Notes: a model not told the origin generated them from the letters alone. DNA of 64,000 nucleotides from Hahella sp. HNIBRBA332 (GCF_030719035.1 NZ_CP132203.1:3286001-3350000); one strand, 5' to 3'. Shown: positions 1 to 9,351, counted from the stretch's first letter. Numbers and translations are program-made.

Positions 1-244
1 GCGATACGCTGGCGATGACCACATCAGCGCCGCTGCGGCACAAATTCATGGGCACTGTGTGAAAGTATCCCAACAATCCGCCGACAGTATCGAAACCAGT
101 AATGCCATGCACCATCAAAAAGGGATGTTGGGTATCGGTATAACCATCTGAAGTACCCGCCCAGGCGCTGCATCCATCAGCGTGTGAGAGGGTGGAGAAT
201 GAAGCTGCCACGACCAAACATACAGCGTGCGTTATTTTTTCCAT
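1..244 (-). CDS. secreted triacylglycerol lipase, N-terminal part
   Basis: Only the first 81 codons are in the window; the gene runs off the left edge. The start is the ATG at 242-244. Residues 1 to about 22 form a signal peptide ending SHA-DGC. Then comes HPFLMVHGITGFD, the oxyanion-hole segment of Pseudomonas-type family I lipases (compare YPIVLVHGLAGFD), followed by a short helix and LCRSGADVVIASVS, which matches the 'LRRDGATVYVTEVS' strand of those enzymes. Such lipases hydrolyse long-chain triacylglycerols outside the cell and usually need a foldase (Lif); none is visible here. The catalytic Ser, Asp and His lie outside the window. An intrinsic terminator at 322-350 separates it from the upstream lipoprotein genes, so it probably has its own promoter in 245-320. 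Confidence 0.82.
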   Translation of the reverse strand, partial: MEKITHAVCLVVAASFSTLSHADGCSAWAGTSDGYTDTQHPFLMVHGITGFDTVGGLLGYFHTVPMNLCRSGADVVIASVS

Positions 245-321
245 TACGCTACCTTCTGCTTTCGTTAATGTTTATTTTTGTACTTCTCAACAGCATTTTC
301 AGGTTAATAAAGCGACAAACG

Positions 322-350
322 AAAAAGAATCACCTGTATGGGTGACTCTT
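322..350 (-). terminator. intrinsic terminator after the DUF4136 genes
   Basis: On the minus strand AAGAGTCACC, a 6-nt loop and GGTGATTCTT pair over 10 positions with one mismatch, followed by a T run (A run at 322-326 on the plus strand). It lies downstream of the DUF4136 gene at 445-996 and upstream of the lipase start. Confidence 0.65.
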
Positions 351-444
351 CCTGACAACACACGAAAAAGAAATTTTCCCGGTCTCGGGATCAAAGGAAA
401 GCGCCCTTGCGGGATACTGTGACAGGACGGGGAAACCGGAAAGA

Positions 445-996
445 CTATTGCGCCGCCGGCTGCGGCGGGTAGCGCTCAAAGATGGCGCGCACCTCTTCTT
501 CCAGGTTCTTGATCTTTTCTTCAGGGGTCTGGTCGTAACTCATACGCCTGGATGAAGAGCCCTGCCATACGACGCGATTGGTATTGGGCTCTATCATTTC
601 TACTGTGAGCACGCCCATTTGATAGTCATGCGCCACCACATCGCGGTCATGAGAAAAGAAAGGCCGCCAGAACCCAAACCCAGGCTCCTGACGATACTCC
701 TGCCGGTTATCAATGCGGTATAGAACCCGCACCAGCACATCCGCCGTCTCAGCCGGAGACAGACCTTCGTCTTGCAGCGCCTGCTCCACGGTCTGACGCA
801 TCCGCTGCTCGCGTAATCCCACTACACCCTGAGCGTCGCGATTCTCCATCGCCCAGCGATAGGTATGGATGCGGGAAAAGTCGAACTCCTCGGCGTAATC
901 GCCACGCACCTGGTAACCGGCGCAGCCGCCCAACAGCAGCAGCGCGCACAGCGTCGCCACGCGACTTAGCAGATTCAATTGTCCGCACAGGTTCAT
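445..996 (-). CDS. DUF4136-family lipoprotein (copy 1)
   Basis: A small periplasm-facing lipoprotein of unknown function. The ATG at 994-996 is preferred over an in-frame start further upstream because GAGGAG lies just ahead of it. The protein is about 183 aa with signal peptide MNLCGQLNLLSRVATLCALLLLGG and a lipobox LLGGC. The mature part has the DUF4136 pattern: F-D-FSRIHTYRW near the N-terminus, a central 'ADVLVRVLYR' strand, 'GVLTVEMIEPNTNRVVWQGSS' and a C-terminal helix ending FERYPPQPAAQ. The next upstream gene (1062-1634) is a paralogue of the same layout, about 65 bp away, so the two are probably co-transcribed. The family role is unknown, although an envelope or outer-membrane-linked function is usual. 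Confidence 0.8.
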   Translation of the reverse strand: MNLCGQLNLLSRVATLCALLLLGGCAGYQVRGDYAEEFDFSRIHTYRWAMENRDAQGVVGLREQRMRQTVEQALQDEGLSPAETADVLVRVLYRIDNRQEYRQEPGFGFWRPFFSHDRDVVAHDYQMGVLTVEMIEPNTNRVVWQGSSSRRMSYDQTPEEKIKNLEEEVRAIFERYPPQPAAQ

Positions 997-1061
997 CGAA
1001 GTCTCCTCACCCACATTCCACATACAGCGTCAGTCTGACGCCCAATCTATCACTCATGCCT

Positions 1062-1634
1062 TCAAACGTCTTTCGGTGGAAAATTCTGTAGCATTTCTCC
1101 CACCTGTTTGCGGATTTCCGCTTCCTTCGCCGCTGGCGAATCGTCCTCGCTCAAGGGACGAGCGGCCTCCGCGCTCCAGATAACATTGGCATTCTGCGGA
1201 TCGATCATCTCCAGCACTAACTTGCCTCGCATCACTTCTTCCGCCGGCGGTCGAGTCCCCAGGCTGATGCCGACGCCGGTGCGCCCGCTCGCGATGCCAT
1301 AGCCAAAACCATAGCTGATTCCATCGCGGCGGATTTCCTTTTCCTCTTTGATCCGCCAAGTGCTCCAGACATCCGCCTTGACCTTGTCGACCATTTGAAA
1401 ACCTTTGTTCTGCATGAACAGGCGAATGGCGTTTTCTATTCGGGCGTCGCTCAGCGTGGTCGCGCCGCCATTGACGCTGGGCGGCGTCAGGGCATAGGTT
1501 TTTAGAGAGGAAAAGTCTCTGCCGGGCTGATAATCATATCGCGCCGCTTTCGTGGCGCAGCCGGACAGGTTAGTAGTTAAGGTCAAAGTAACCAGAATGG
1601 CGGACACTCCGCCAATAATTCGCTTGTGAAACAT
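1062..1634 (-). CDS. DUF4136-family lipoprotein (copy 2)
   Basis: A 190-aa lipoprotein with signal peptide MFHKRIIGGVSAILVTLTLTTNLSGC (lipobox NLSGC). The domain matches the neighbouring gene: YDYQPGRDFSSLKTYAL, a central 'KADVWSTWRIKEEKE' strand, 'RGKLVLEMIDPQNANVIWSAEA' and a C-terminal 'EMLQNFPPKDV'. The two proteins share the ends 'E..IDP.....VIW' and 'F...PP', which marks a tandem duplication followed by divergence. A glycine-rich segment (YGFGYGIASGRTGVGISLGT) sits where such proteins often carry a variable loop. It is likely inner-leaflet outer-membrane anchored; function unknown. Confidence 0.8.
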   Translation of the reverse strand: MFHKRIIGGVSAILVTLTLTTNLSGCATKAARYDYQPGRDFSSLKTYALTPPSVNGGATTLSDARIENAIRLFMQNKGFQMVDKVKADVWSTWRIKEEKEIRRDGISYGFGYGIASGRTGVGISLGTRPPAEEVMRGKLVLEMIDPQNANVIWSAEAARPLSEDDSPAAKEAEIRKQVGEMLQNFPPKDV

Positions 1635-1788
1635 AAAGCGCTCCCCATGACGCGCCCGTTAGAGGAACGCAGCCAGGGCGCCTCCAGCGGAATTTGCAAC
1701 TTATTCCTACAATATTGCCCGGCCTGGGTATTTTCCATGAACAATTGGTAATACGCTCTTATGGGTCCCGGTTCTATGCGACACAGGC

Positions 1789-2199
1789 TCAAGGGTCCGT
1801 CCGGTCGATGACGAGGCTTTCCTGCAAATACTGCAGTAGCACGCGATAACTAAAAGGCTTGGTGATGAAGTAGTCGAATCCCGCTTGATCGATGGCCTCC
1901 AGATCGTTTTTCATGGCGTGGGCGGACATGCCGATGATTAACACAGGCCGTTTCCTAGCTTGATTCCGCTGTAGCGATTCCGCTTCTCGGATCCGGCTGG
2001 CGGCGACTATACCGCTGACGCCTGGGAGTTTGATGTCCATAAGTATCGCCTGGGGCGACAATTCAGAGGCCAGCCGCACACCCTCTTCGCCATTATCCAC
2101 GGCCTGGCACCGATAGCCTGCATTTTCCAGGATATCCAGCAACAAACGTCTGGAGGCCGGGTCGTCTTCAACAATCAGAACATCTGTCGTTTTGATCAT
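1789..2199 (-). CDS. single-domain response regulator (CheY-like)
   Basis: A REC-only protein of about 136 aa. The ATG at 2197-2199 is chosen because GGAGG lies 5 nt upstream; a longer in-frame start exists. Acidic pair E11-D12-D13, phospho-acceptor D55 in AILMDIKLPG, a conserved Ser (IIGMSAHA) and Lys (FITKPF) are all present, so phosphorylation should work. There is no output domain, so it probably passes phosphate on or acts by protein contact. It is the last gene of a minus-strand block with a second REC protein and a hybrid histidine kinase just upstream, which makes that kinase the likely donor. Confidence 0.85.
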   Translation of the reverse strand: MIKTTDVLIVEDDPASRRLLLDILENAGYRCQAVDNGEEGVRLASELSPQAILMDIKLPGVSGIVAASRIREAESLQRNQARKRPVLIIGMSAHAMKNDLEAIDQAGFDYFITKPFSYRVLLQYLQESLVIDRTDP

Positions 2200-2268
2200 C
2201 GCCGCCTCCACAAACCTTTCACCCTGCCCTGCGTACACCCTTTCTCAGAGCCTCGCCCAAGCGCCTTT

Positions 2269-2634
2269 TCAACTCACCGACAGAAAACGCTCGATTTTTT
2301 CCAGCAGGCGAGGGAAATTCACCGGCTTGGTTTCGTAATCATCGCATCCCGCCGCCAACGCCTTATCACGGTCTTCCGACAGAGCATGGGCCGTCAGCGC
2401 AATAATGGGAGCGTCGCATCCTCCGCTCTCTTTTATTCTTCGGGTCGCCTCATAGCCATCTATAACGGGCAAGCTCAAATCCATCAGGATCAACGCAGGC
2501 CGACATTCCTGCGCCATGGTCACCGCCTCGCCGCCGTCGCAGGCAAGCGCGATTTCGTATCCTTTCCGACGTAGTCGACGCGTGAGCATGTCCGCATTCA
2601 TATCGTTATCTTCGACAATCAGCAGCAATGTCAT
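2269..2634 (-). CDS. single-domain response regulator (CheY/DivK-like)
   Basis: A compact 121-aa REC domain. E8-D9-N10 form the acidic pocket (with N10 in place of the usual second Asp), D52 is the phospho-acceptor (LILMDLSLPVIDG), Thr and Lys switch residues are in IALTAHAL and YETKPV. DivK-like proteins of this size relay phosphate between kinases. The stop of the upstream hybrid kinase lies 11 bp before its start, so the two are almost certainly co-translated, and the kinase carries two further REC domains. This gives a multi-step relay of four receiver domains in one operon. Confidence 0.87.
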   Translation of the reverse strand: MTLLLIVEDNDMNADMLTRRLRRKGYEIALACDGGEAVTMAQECRPALILMDLSLPVIDGYEATRRIKESGGCDAPIIALTAHALSEDRDKALAAGCDDYETKPVNFPRLLEKIERFLSVS

Positions 2635-2645
2635 GACTCTCTCCC

Positions 2646-5024
2646 CTAACTTACCGGCATCCTTTCCTCCAGTACTTCCTTGATGCGGCTCAGCAGCGCG
2701 CTCTTGTCATACATGCCTTTGCGCAGCACCGCCTGGGTATGCTGTTGCAGCAAGCTGCGTTCCGCCTGGGTCAAATCCCTGGCGGAGATCACGATGACCG
2801 GGATATCCGCGGTTTTCTCATTGCGACGGATTTGCTCAAGAAATTCGAAGCCGTTCATTCCCGGCATGATCAAATCCAACAAAATCATAGAAATATCCGG
2901 GTTCTTACTCAGTTTTTCCAAGCCTTCCCGACCATCCTCCGCCATGATCAGACTCCACCCGGTTCCATGCATGTACGCACGCACCAGTTCCAGGCTATGC
3001 ACATCGTCATCCACGTACAGCACTTTCATTCCGGTATCTTTTTTCTGATAGCGCTGCAAGATCGACAACAGGCGCGAGCCGTTGATCGGCTTCACCAGAT
3101 AATCCGCAGCGCCAAGCGCAAAGCCTTTCTCCGCGTTGGACTCAATGGTGTGCATGACGACCGGAATGTGGGCCGTCGCCGCATCGGACTTCAGCTTTTG
3201 CAATACCTGCCAGCCATCCTGCCCAGGCATGAAGATATCCAACACAATGACGTCAAAATCTTCCTGTTTCGCCAGCGCCAATCCTTCAGCGCCAGAGAGC
3301 GCGGAACGGACCATGAATCCATGCTTGTTCAGTTGATGCTTCAGGATGTCATGCACCGTTGGATCATCGTCGATCAGCAACAGCCTGGCCCCTGTCATCA
3401 CATTTGGCGCAGGGAGCGGTATGTCTGACGTAACCAGTGGCGGTCTGGAGGACAGCGTCTCTCCGCCCTCGATGCGCTCTTCCGAACCGTTGATTTCAGC
3501 CGTAGTGGGCAAGCGTATGCAGAACTCCGAGCCTTCGCCTTCTTTGCTGGAGACGCTGATTTCTCCTCCCAGCATCGTGGCGTAGGAGCGACTGATCGCC
3601 AGTCCGAGGCCGGTACCGCCGTAGCGCCGCGTAGTGGAGGGATCCGCCTGACTGAAAGGTCGAAACAGCTCCTTTATCGCGCTGTCGCTGATGCCTATTC
3701 CCGTATCACGCACCTTGCACAGCATCCAGTCCTCCCCTTCTACAGATTCCCTTTCGCATATCAACTCTACGACGCCGTCCTGGGTGAACTTGACCGCATT
3801 GCTCAACAGGTTGAACAGGATCTGCCTGACCTTGACCAAATCGCTGTGCACCACGCCAACTTCAGCTGCGCCGCGCACAACCAGTTGATTGCGTCGTTCA
3901 TCCGCCAGCAGCCGCAACGCGCCTGCCACTTCATCAACCAGATCCTCCATGCTGAACGCCTCAATGCTGATCTGCATCTTGCCGGCTTCAATCTTGGATA
4001 TATCCAGAATATCGTTGATCAGACTCAGCAGGTGTTTACCTGCGGAGCGCACCTTGCCGATATCATCGAGAATTTCCTCTGTCTCATAATCGTCCTCCGC
4101 CACGACTTCCTGCAGCATTTCGCTATAACCGATGATGGCGTTGAGAGGCGTTCGCAGTTCATGGCTCATATTGGCGAGGAAGCGGCTTTTCGCCTTATTG
4201 GCCTCCTCCGCCCGATTGCGCATGGCGATTAAGTCTTTCTCCACCACTTTGCGCTCCTGAATCTCCCGTTCCAGTTCCCGGTTCAGCGAGACGATAGTTT
4301 CCTGCCGCGCCAACTCTGACAACATGACATTGAGACTATCCACCAGATGCCCGATTTCATCCTCATTGCGCTTGCTGGCGCGAGCGTTGAAGTCCTTGTG
4401 CTTGGAAACCTGCATCGCCCACTCCGACAGAGAAGCCAGCGGCTGGGTAATGTGGGACTTCAGCCAGTAAGACACCAACAACGTCAGAGCCAGCATACCG
4501 ACGATCAGCACCAGAAATAGCGTCAGCAGCTTCTGTTTGAATTTATCCCACTCTTGCAGATTCGATTTCAGCACCAGATATCCGACTGTTTCATCATTCA
4601 CCTTCACCGGCGTCGAGGTGATGTAAAACTCCCGCCGCAGCCAAACGCCGCTCTGGCCCGCCATCGCCGCCAAGCCCACCGCAGCGCCTGATTGCGGATA
4701 CTCGGCAAAAGCCACGCCGCCGCCATTCTGATACAATGCAGCCGCCTCCACGGAGGTGTTTTCTTTCAATGCAGACAACACCTTGCCCGCGGAAGACGCA
4801 TCGTTGAAGGTCAGCGCCGCGCCGGTGTTCTCCGCCAGCACCTTGCTAAGCATTTGCAGGTCCTGGCGCATCTTCTGATGAAAATAGAGATTCGCCATCA
4901 CCGTCAGAGTGATAGCGCAGATAACTAGCAGCAACAGCGCAAAACCGAGAACGCCTATCTGCATCTTGGCGCGGATGCTAACCCGCCGCCACCAGCTCAC
5001 CTCTGTCGTTTGCGCATCTTGCAT
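2646..5024 (-). CDS. membrane hybrid histidine kinase with two receiver domains
   Basis: A 792-aa inner-membrane sensor. Order: TM1 about 22-45, a periplasmic sensor region about 46-165 (CHASE8-like in size), TM2 about 166-188, HAMP about 190-245, coiled coil, HisKA with His288 in FLANMSHELRTPLN, HATPase_c with N box (QILFNLLSNAVKF, about 401-413), G1 DTGIG and G2 GGTGLGL, then REC1 (about 546-660, Asp596) and REC2 (about 667-785, Asp717). All catalytic motifs look intact. Its start lies 1 bp after the stop of the YfiR-like gene, so a receptor, a periplasmic regulator and this kinase form one unit. It may respond to the YfiR-like protein; the ligand is not evident. Confidence 0.9.
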   Translation of the reverse strand: MQDAQTTEVSWWRRVSIRAKMQIGVLGFALLLLVICAITLTVMANLYFHQKMRQDLQMLSKVLAENTGAALTFNDASSAGKVLSALKENTSVEAAALYQNGGGVAFAEYPQSGAAVGLAAMAGQSGVWLRREFYITSTPVKVNDETVGYLVLKSNLQEWDKFKQKLLTLFLVLIVGMLALTLLVSYWLKSHITQPLASLSEWAMQVSKHKDFNARASKRNEDEIGHLVDSLNVMLSELARQETIVSLNRELEREIQERKVVEKDLIAMRNRAEEANKAKSRFLANMSHELRTPLNAIIGYSEMLQEVVAEDDYETEEILDDIGKVRSAGKHLLSLINDILDISKIEAGKMQISIEAFSMEDLVDEVAGALRLLADERRNQLVVRGAAEVGVVHSDLVKVRQILFNLLSNAVKFTQDGVVELICERESVEGEDWMLCKVRDTGIGISDSAIKELFRPFSQADPSTTRRYGGTGLGLAISRSYATMLGGEISVSSKEGEGSEFCIRLPTTAEINGSEERIEGGETLSSRPPLVTSDIPLPAPNVMTGARLLLIDDDPTVHDILKHQLNKHGFMVRSALSGAEGLALAKQEDFDVIVLDIFMPGQDGWQVLQKLKSDAATAHIPVVMHTIESNAEKGFALGAADYLVKPINGSRLLSILQRYQKKDTGMKVLYVDDDVHSLELVRAYMHGTGWSLIMAEDGREGLEKLSKNPDISMILLDLIMPGMNGFEFLEQIRRNEKTADIPVIVISARDLTQAERSLLQQHTQAVLRKGMYDKSALLSRIKEVLEERMPVS

Positions 5025-5025
5025 G

Positions 5026-5568
5026 TTATTCCACTCCCAATTGCACCAACTGCGCCGCCACCTTGAAATTGGTCTCCGTGACTAGCGACGCGTTGACTCT
5101 GAAGCGTATGCTGTCATCTTTCTGATACAGCTCAATCAAGCCGCCATAGGCAATAAACGGGGAGTATTCGCTTATGGTCAGCACTTCGCGCACATCCACC
5201 AGTTTCAGGATGCGTTCTGTTTCTCTCTCTTCCGACGAAGACAGGAACAACACATTGCAGCCATATATCGGTAGATTGGGTCGATATCGTCCCAGGCTAC
5301 TGACGACGACCGTACCCTGTGGCGCTTTAGCCCCGTTTACTTCGTCTAAAGCATCGCCAAAGCGATTTACGCCGACGATACAGACCTTGATCTGACCATC
5401 GTGGACTAAAGACTCCTGCGGAAAACTCACAAACTGCATAAAATTGTAGAGATAGGAGGCTTTGATTTGATATTCGACATCGGCCGCGAACACGGCGGCG
5501 GAAAACGCCAATATTATCGCCGTCGCCATGCCGCTCGCCCAATTCCAGCACATCTGTCGAGAGGACAT
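5026..5568 (-). CDS. YfiR-like periplasmic protein (DUF4154)
   Basis: A 180-aa exported protein with a signal peptide to about residue 29 (ending AVFAADV). The mature part starts EYQIKASYLYNFMQFVSFP, the hallmark of the YfiR/HmsC-type DUF4154 family, followed by IKVCIVGVNRFGDAL and a C-terminal 'GGLIELYQKDDSIRFRVNASL' that matches the family's 'I.F..N...A' end. In Pseudomonas YfiR binds and represses the periplasmic part of the cyclase YfiN under redox control. Here the partner is more likely the downstream hybrid kinase. It sits between a TonB-type receptor and the kinase with gaps of 1-3 bp, an arrangement I recognise from many marine gammaproteobacteria. Confidence 0.82.
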   Translation of the reverse strand: MSSRQMCWNWASGMATAIILAFSAAVFAADVEYQIKASYLYNFMQFVSFPQESLVHDGQIKVCIVGVNRFGDALDEVNGAKAPQGTVVVSSLGRYRPNLPIYGCNVLFLSSSEERETERILKLVDVREVLTISEYSPFIAYGGLIELYQKDDSIRFRVNASLVTETNFKVAAQLVQLGVE

Positions 5569-5571
5569 CCG

Positions 5572-7425
5572 CTAAAACTCCCAGCCCAGATAGAAGGCGG
5601 CGTCAGATTCCACCTCGCCATTCGGGCCCACTGACTCCGGGTGCGGATCCCCCAAATGACGGATAACCCACTGCGCGCGCAGATCTTTAGTCGGCTTCCA
5701 CACCACGCTGAGGTCCGCCACGAGAAAGCTGGGGATATTCGAAAACTGAATCCGATCCACGTAGCGCAGATAGGCGTTTAAACTCCAGGCGGGCGATATG
5801 TCCCAGTAGGAAATCAACTGCGCCATATCTCTGGGAGAGGCGTCTTCGAGGCTCTCCGCGCTGATCACCGAGTCGCTGGATGAGTCCAGCTCCAGATCCA
5901 TTTCCATGTGACTGGCGTTGAAACGTAATCGCCACACAGGATTTGGCTTGAAATCCAACGAGGCTTCAATGCCCCGGACGTCGCCGGACATCTCGTTGTC
6001 GATAACGCCGCCTCCAACCGTTCTCAGGTCATCATACTCGCCGTAGTAGGCGGACAGGTCCAGCGTCCACTTCTTCCAGGATTGGCGCCCCCCAAGCTCG
6101 TAAAATTTAGCGCGTTCCGGTAGCAGGCTCTGCGCCCCTTCCAGCCCCGGCGCATACAAGTCGTGCTCCAACCGCGTCGGCACACGCACCGCTTTGGACC
6201 AGGACGCCCAGACGATAGCGTTCTGGAAGTCATAAGCAAGCCTTATACTGGGTTGCCATTCCTCACCGGAGTAATCATTCACTTCATATTTAGTTCCTGC
6301 AATGACACGGAAATTCTCACCGAAGGGCTTGATTTCATCCTGAATAAACAGGTTCTTGACCTCATCATTCCGCCTCTCTGGCCTCAAACCGGATATCTCA
6401 GAAGGCGACACAACTTCATCATGCACCACCCGATAACCAACTCCCGCCACCACATCATGAAACCCGAACTGGTTGCGCAACTGGTATTCCAGGTTCCAGA
6501 TATCACGCTTATCGTCGAGGCCTGTGGTTTCCAGCACAGTGTTATCAAAGTAAAGCAGCAATTGTTGGCTAAGCTGCTCAGAGAAGGTATGACTCCAATT
6601 GAACATCAGATTGCCGCCGTGGAATTCTTCCGTCGGATCGGCCTCACCTCGATAATAATCCCCCTGCAAGGTGAACTCATCCTTACGGCCGCGCCCCAGA
6701 TCCACCCTGAACCCGGTTTGCAGATGTTCACTGTCGTCTTCCGTCCCCAGGCCGCCGCTATTATCCCGATAAACCCCTTTGCCATAGATGCGGGCGAACC
6801 CCTCATCGCCGACTCTCCAGCCATAGCGCTGCTGATACAACGCCCGTTCTTCCAGACCAACGCCGGCGGTGACCGCGCCACCCTGCGTTTCCTGCGCATT
6901 ACGCGTGATTATGTTGATGACGCCATTGACCGCATTGGCGCCCCATAAGGTGCCGCCAGGTCCCCGCACCACTTCGATGCGATCCACGTCTTCCAGCATG
7001 ACGTCCTTCTCCTCCCACAACACGCCGGAATACAGCATGCTGTAAATACTGCGGCCGTCGATGAGCACCAGCATCTTGTTGGCGTTAGTGGTGGAGGAAC
7101 TGAATCCGCGGGCGCTCACGCTCCACTTGCCCCCCTCGAAACGATTCACTTCGAGCCCGGGAACATAGCGCAGCGCTTCCGCAATGTGGGTGACGCCCAT
7201 GCGTCGAATCTCGTCCCGGGTAATGACGTAAACCGCCGCCGGGGCTCTGGCGAGTAATTCCTGTTTGCGGGACAGGGTGGAAATCTTAAGCCCCATAAGC
7301 TGCTCCAGACTGGCGCCTTTAATATCCAGCACCAGATCATCTCTTGCAGCGAATGAAGTAGCGGAATATAGCGCCATTAGCGAACATCCAGCTATTTTCG
7401 CGAGGTCGGACGGTCGTTGTTTCAT
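5572..7425 (-). CDS. TonB-dependent outer-membrane receptor
   Basis: An outer-membrane barrel of about 617 aa from the ATG at 7423-7425, where GAGG and GGGAG precede the start; the longer reading frame adds 32 residues that hide the signal peptide. The signal peptide is MKQRPSDLAKIAGCSLMALYSATSFA. A short N-terminal segment (LEQLMGLKISTLSRKQELL) is followed by the plug domain (APAAVYVITRDEIRRMGVTHIAEALRYVPG, then VVRGPGGTLWGANAVNGVINIIT), then the beta barrel ending in the aromatic YLGWEF. No clear siderophore or B12 signature is seen. The gene heads the operon with the YfiR-like protein and hybrid kinase, which suggests that the receptor feeds signalling rather than only transport. Confidence 0.87.
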   Translation of the reverse strand: MKQRPSDLAKIAGCSLMALYSATSFAARDDLVLDIKGASLEQLMGLKISTLSRKQELLARAPAAVYVITRDEIRRMGVTHIAEALRYVPGLEVNRFEGGKWSVSARGFSSSTTNANKMLVLIDGRSIYSMLYSGVLWEEKDVMLEDVDRIEVVRGPGGTLWGANAVNGVINIITRNAQETQGGAVTAGVGLEERALYQQRYGWRVGDEGFARIYGKGVYRDNSGGLGTEDDSEHLQTGFRVDLGRGRKDEFTLQGDYYRGEADPTEEFHGGNLMFNWSHTFSEQLSQQLLLYFDNTVLETTGLDDKRDIWNLEYQLRNQFGFHDVVAGVGYRVVHDEVVSPSEISGLRPERRNDEVKNLFIQDEIKPFGENFRVIAGTKYEVNDYSGEEWQPSIRLAYDFQNAIVWASWSKAVRVPTRLEHDLYAPGLEGAQSLLPERAKFYELGGRQSWKKWTLDLSAYYGEYDDLRTVGGGVIDNEMSGDVRGIEASLDFKPNPVWRLRFNASHMEMDLELDSSSDSVISAESLEDASPRDMAQLISYWDISPAWSLNAYLRYVDRIQFSNIPSFLVADLSVVWKPTKDLRAQWVIRHLGDPHPESVGPNGEVESDAAFYLGWEF

Positions 7426-7641
7426 ATCCTCGAAACTCCCTTGAACCGTTAAACTCAGTATAGAAACAAGCTGGGAATTAACAAAAAAACACACATAGTC
7501 TGGGTTGGCCTCACCAGCCAAAACAACCTCCTCCCCGTCGCATCAGAGAGCGCCCCCTATTACAAAAAGTCCTGATTTGAGACGTTAAATTTGCTGGAAT
7601 TCTTGACTAGACTTTAAAGATCAAGCGATGGAAAACAATTT

Positions 7642-9351
7642 ATGCTCCAGCTCGAGGGAAGCAGGCTGTTAATAGTCGACGACGAACAGCGCAACACCAG
7701 ACTGCTGGCGGATATCTTCCGCGCAGAAGGTTGTGACGTTCACGAGCTGAACAACAGTTGCGACGCGCTGAAAACCGTCGCCAGTTACGAACCGGACCTG
7801 ATTATCCTGGACGTAATGATGCCGGGTAAGAACGGCTTTGAGCTAACGCGGGAAATCAAGTCTCATGAAGCCTGGAAACACATCCCCATTATTTTGCTGA
7901 CCGCGCTGGCGGACAGGGACTCCTGCGTATCGGGACTGGAAGCCGGCGCAGAGGACTATGTCAGCAAGCCTTTTAATCGTCGGGAGCTCTGCGCCCGCGT
8001 CAACAACCTGCTGAAACTGAAAAAGCTGCATGACTTTCAGAATCAGAATATTCGTTTGCTGGAGCAATACGACCCGGTCACCGGCCTGCCGCGCAAAGAA
8101 ATCTTGTTAGAGATCGCCAGCACTCTGTTTAAGAAGAAAAAAGACAGTTCCTTTTGTGTCGGCGTATGTGAAATCGACTTGGATCAAACCCTGATCGGCC
8201 TGCTCAACAGTCTGGATCGCGATATGTCCGAAAAGCAGATCAGCCGTACAGTGGTCGAACGCATGTCTGCGATTTTTCCACCGGGCATTCTGATGGGCTG
8301 CCTCGGGCCCGGAAAGTTCGGCGTCGTGCTGGAAGCCTCGGAAAACGAGGCCGCTTCCCAATTGCGTTTGTTGCAGCATCGGCTGCAACAGCCGTTTATG
8401 ATCCACTCGCAGGAGTTTCTGCTGAAATTCTCCATCGGTTACATGCCACCCAGCCTGCCTTCGCGGGAATGGCGCACCCTTTTCAATAAAGCGGAAATGG
8501 CGCTACTGGAAGCCAAAAAAGAAGGCGGCAACCTGCTGAAAAAGTTCATCCCGGAAATGGACGCGGAGAACTACGAGCGTTGGTGGCTATCTCAGGCGCT
8601 GTTTCAGGCTATGCGCGATCAACAGTTTGAGGTGTACTTCCAACCTCTGGTGGACATACACAAAGAGACACTGGTTGGATTTGAAGCCCTGTTACGCTGG
8701 CATCACCCGGACAAGGGCTTTATCAGCCCCGCGCGCTTTATCCCGCTGGCGGAAGAGAATGGACACATTTACGACTTGAGCCTGTGGATGATCGAGCAGG
8801 TCTGCCAGCAGATCGTCGCCTGGCGCAGGATCGGGCCGAGGGTGCGCATGGCGATTAATATTTCGCCGGCGCAATTGTATAGAGACGACTTTACCGAAGA
8901 CTTTGTCGACATTTTCAGCCGCTATCATCTGACTCCGAATGACTTTGAACTGGAGTTGACCGAGAGCAGCCTGATGGACCCCAAAGGCGGCGGGCAACTG
9001 CAAGCGCTGTGGCGACAGGGATTCGATATCGCTATCGACGATTTCGGCACGGGATACAGCAATCTGGAATACCTGAAAAAGTACCCGTTCAACCGCCTCA
9101 AAATCGACCGCTCCTTTATCAGCAATATCTGTGAATCCAGCGACGATATCGCCATCGTCAAAGCCATTCTGGCGATTGCGGAACACATGGGCTTCAAAGT
9201 TATCGCAGAGGGCATCGAAACCGTTGAGCAACTGGAAAAGCTGCGCGAACTGGGATGCCATGAGGCTCAAGGCTTTTACTTCAGCAAACCGGTCCCCGCC
9301 ACGGCTGCGACAGACATGTTGCGCCACGGCCTGAAACCGTCAAAACCCTGA
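7642..9351 (+). CDS. response regulator with degenerate GGDEF and intact EAL domain
   Basis: A 569-aa cytoplasmic c-di-GMP protein. REC at about 7-125 (Asp57 in LIILDVMMPG; Lys in VSKPF), a GGDEF-fold domain about 140-305 whose signature is GPGKF (222-226) instead of GGDEF, and an EAL domain about 315-560. The EAL part keeps E348 in GFEALLRW, the ELTES motif, DDFGTGYSN, KIDRSFI and AEGIET, so phosphodiesterase activity is expected, while cyclase activity is not. The inactive GGDEF may bind GTP as an allosteric site. It is divergent from the TonB receptor operon, sharing the 7426-7641 spacer, so it may be the output of that kinase system. Confidence 0.9.
   Translation: MLQLEGSRLLIVDDEQRNTRLLADIFRAEGCDVHELNNSCDALKTVASYEPDLIILDVMMPGKNGFELTREIKSHEAWKHIPIILLTALADRDSCVSGLEAGAEDYVSKPFNRRELCARVNNLLKLKKLHDFQNQNIRLLEQYDPVTGLPRKEILLEIASTLFKKKKDSSFCVGVCEIDLDQTLIGLLNSLDRDMSEKQISRTVVERMSAIFPPGILMGCLGPGKFGVVLEASENEAASQLRLLQHRLQQPFMIHSQEFLLKFSIGYMPPSLPSREWRTLFNKAEMALLEAKKEGGNLLKKFIPEMDAENYERWWLSQALFQAMRDQQFEVYFQPLVDIHKETLVGFEALLRWHHPDKGFISPARFIPLAEENGHIYDLSLWMIEQVCQQIVAWRRIGPRVRMAINISPAQLYRDDFTEDFVDIFSRYHLTPNDFELELTESSLMDPKGGGQLQALWRQGFDIAIDDFGTGYSNLEYLKKYPFNRLKIDRSFISNICESSDDIAIVKAILAIAEHMGFKVIAEGIETVEQLEKLRELGCHEAQGFYFSKPVPATAATDMLRHGLKPSKP

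Noticed and set aside
192..422. Plus-strand frame of 76 codons near the left edge
   Set aside because: It overlaps the lipase start on the other strand, crosses a terminator hairpin and shows no domain or good RBS.
2739..3428. Plus-strand frame of 229 codons within the hybrid kinase region
   Set aside because: Antisense shadow of the receiver domains; composition and lack of motif argue against a gene.
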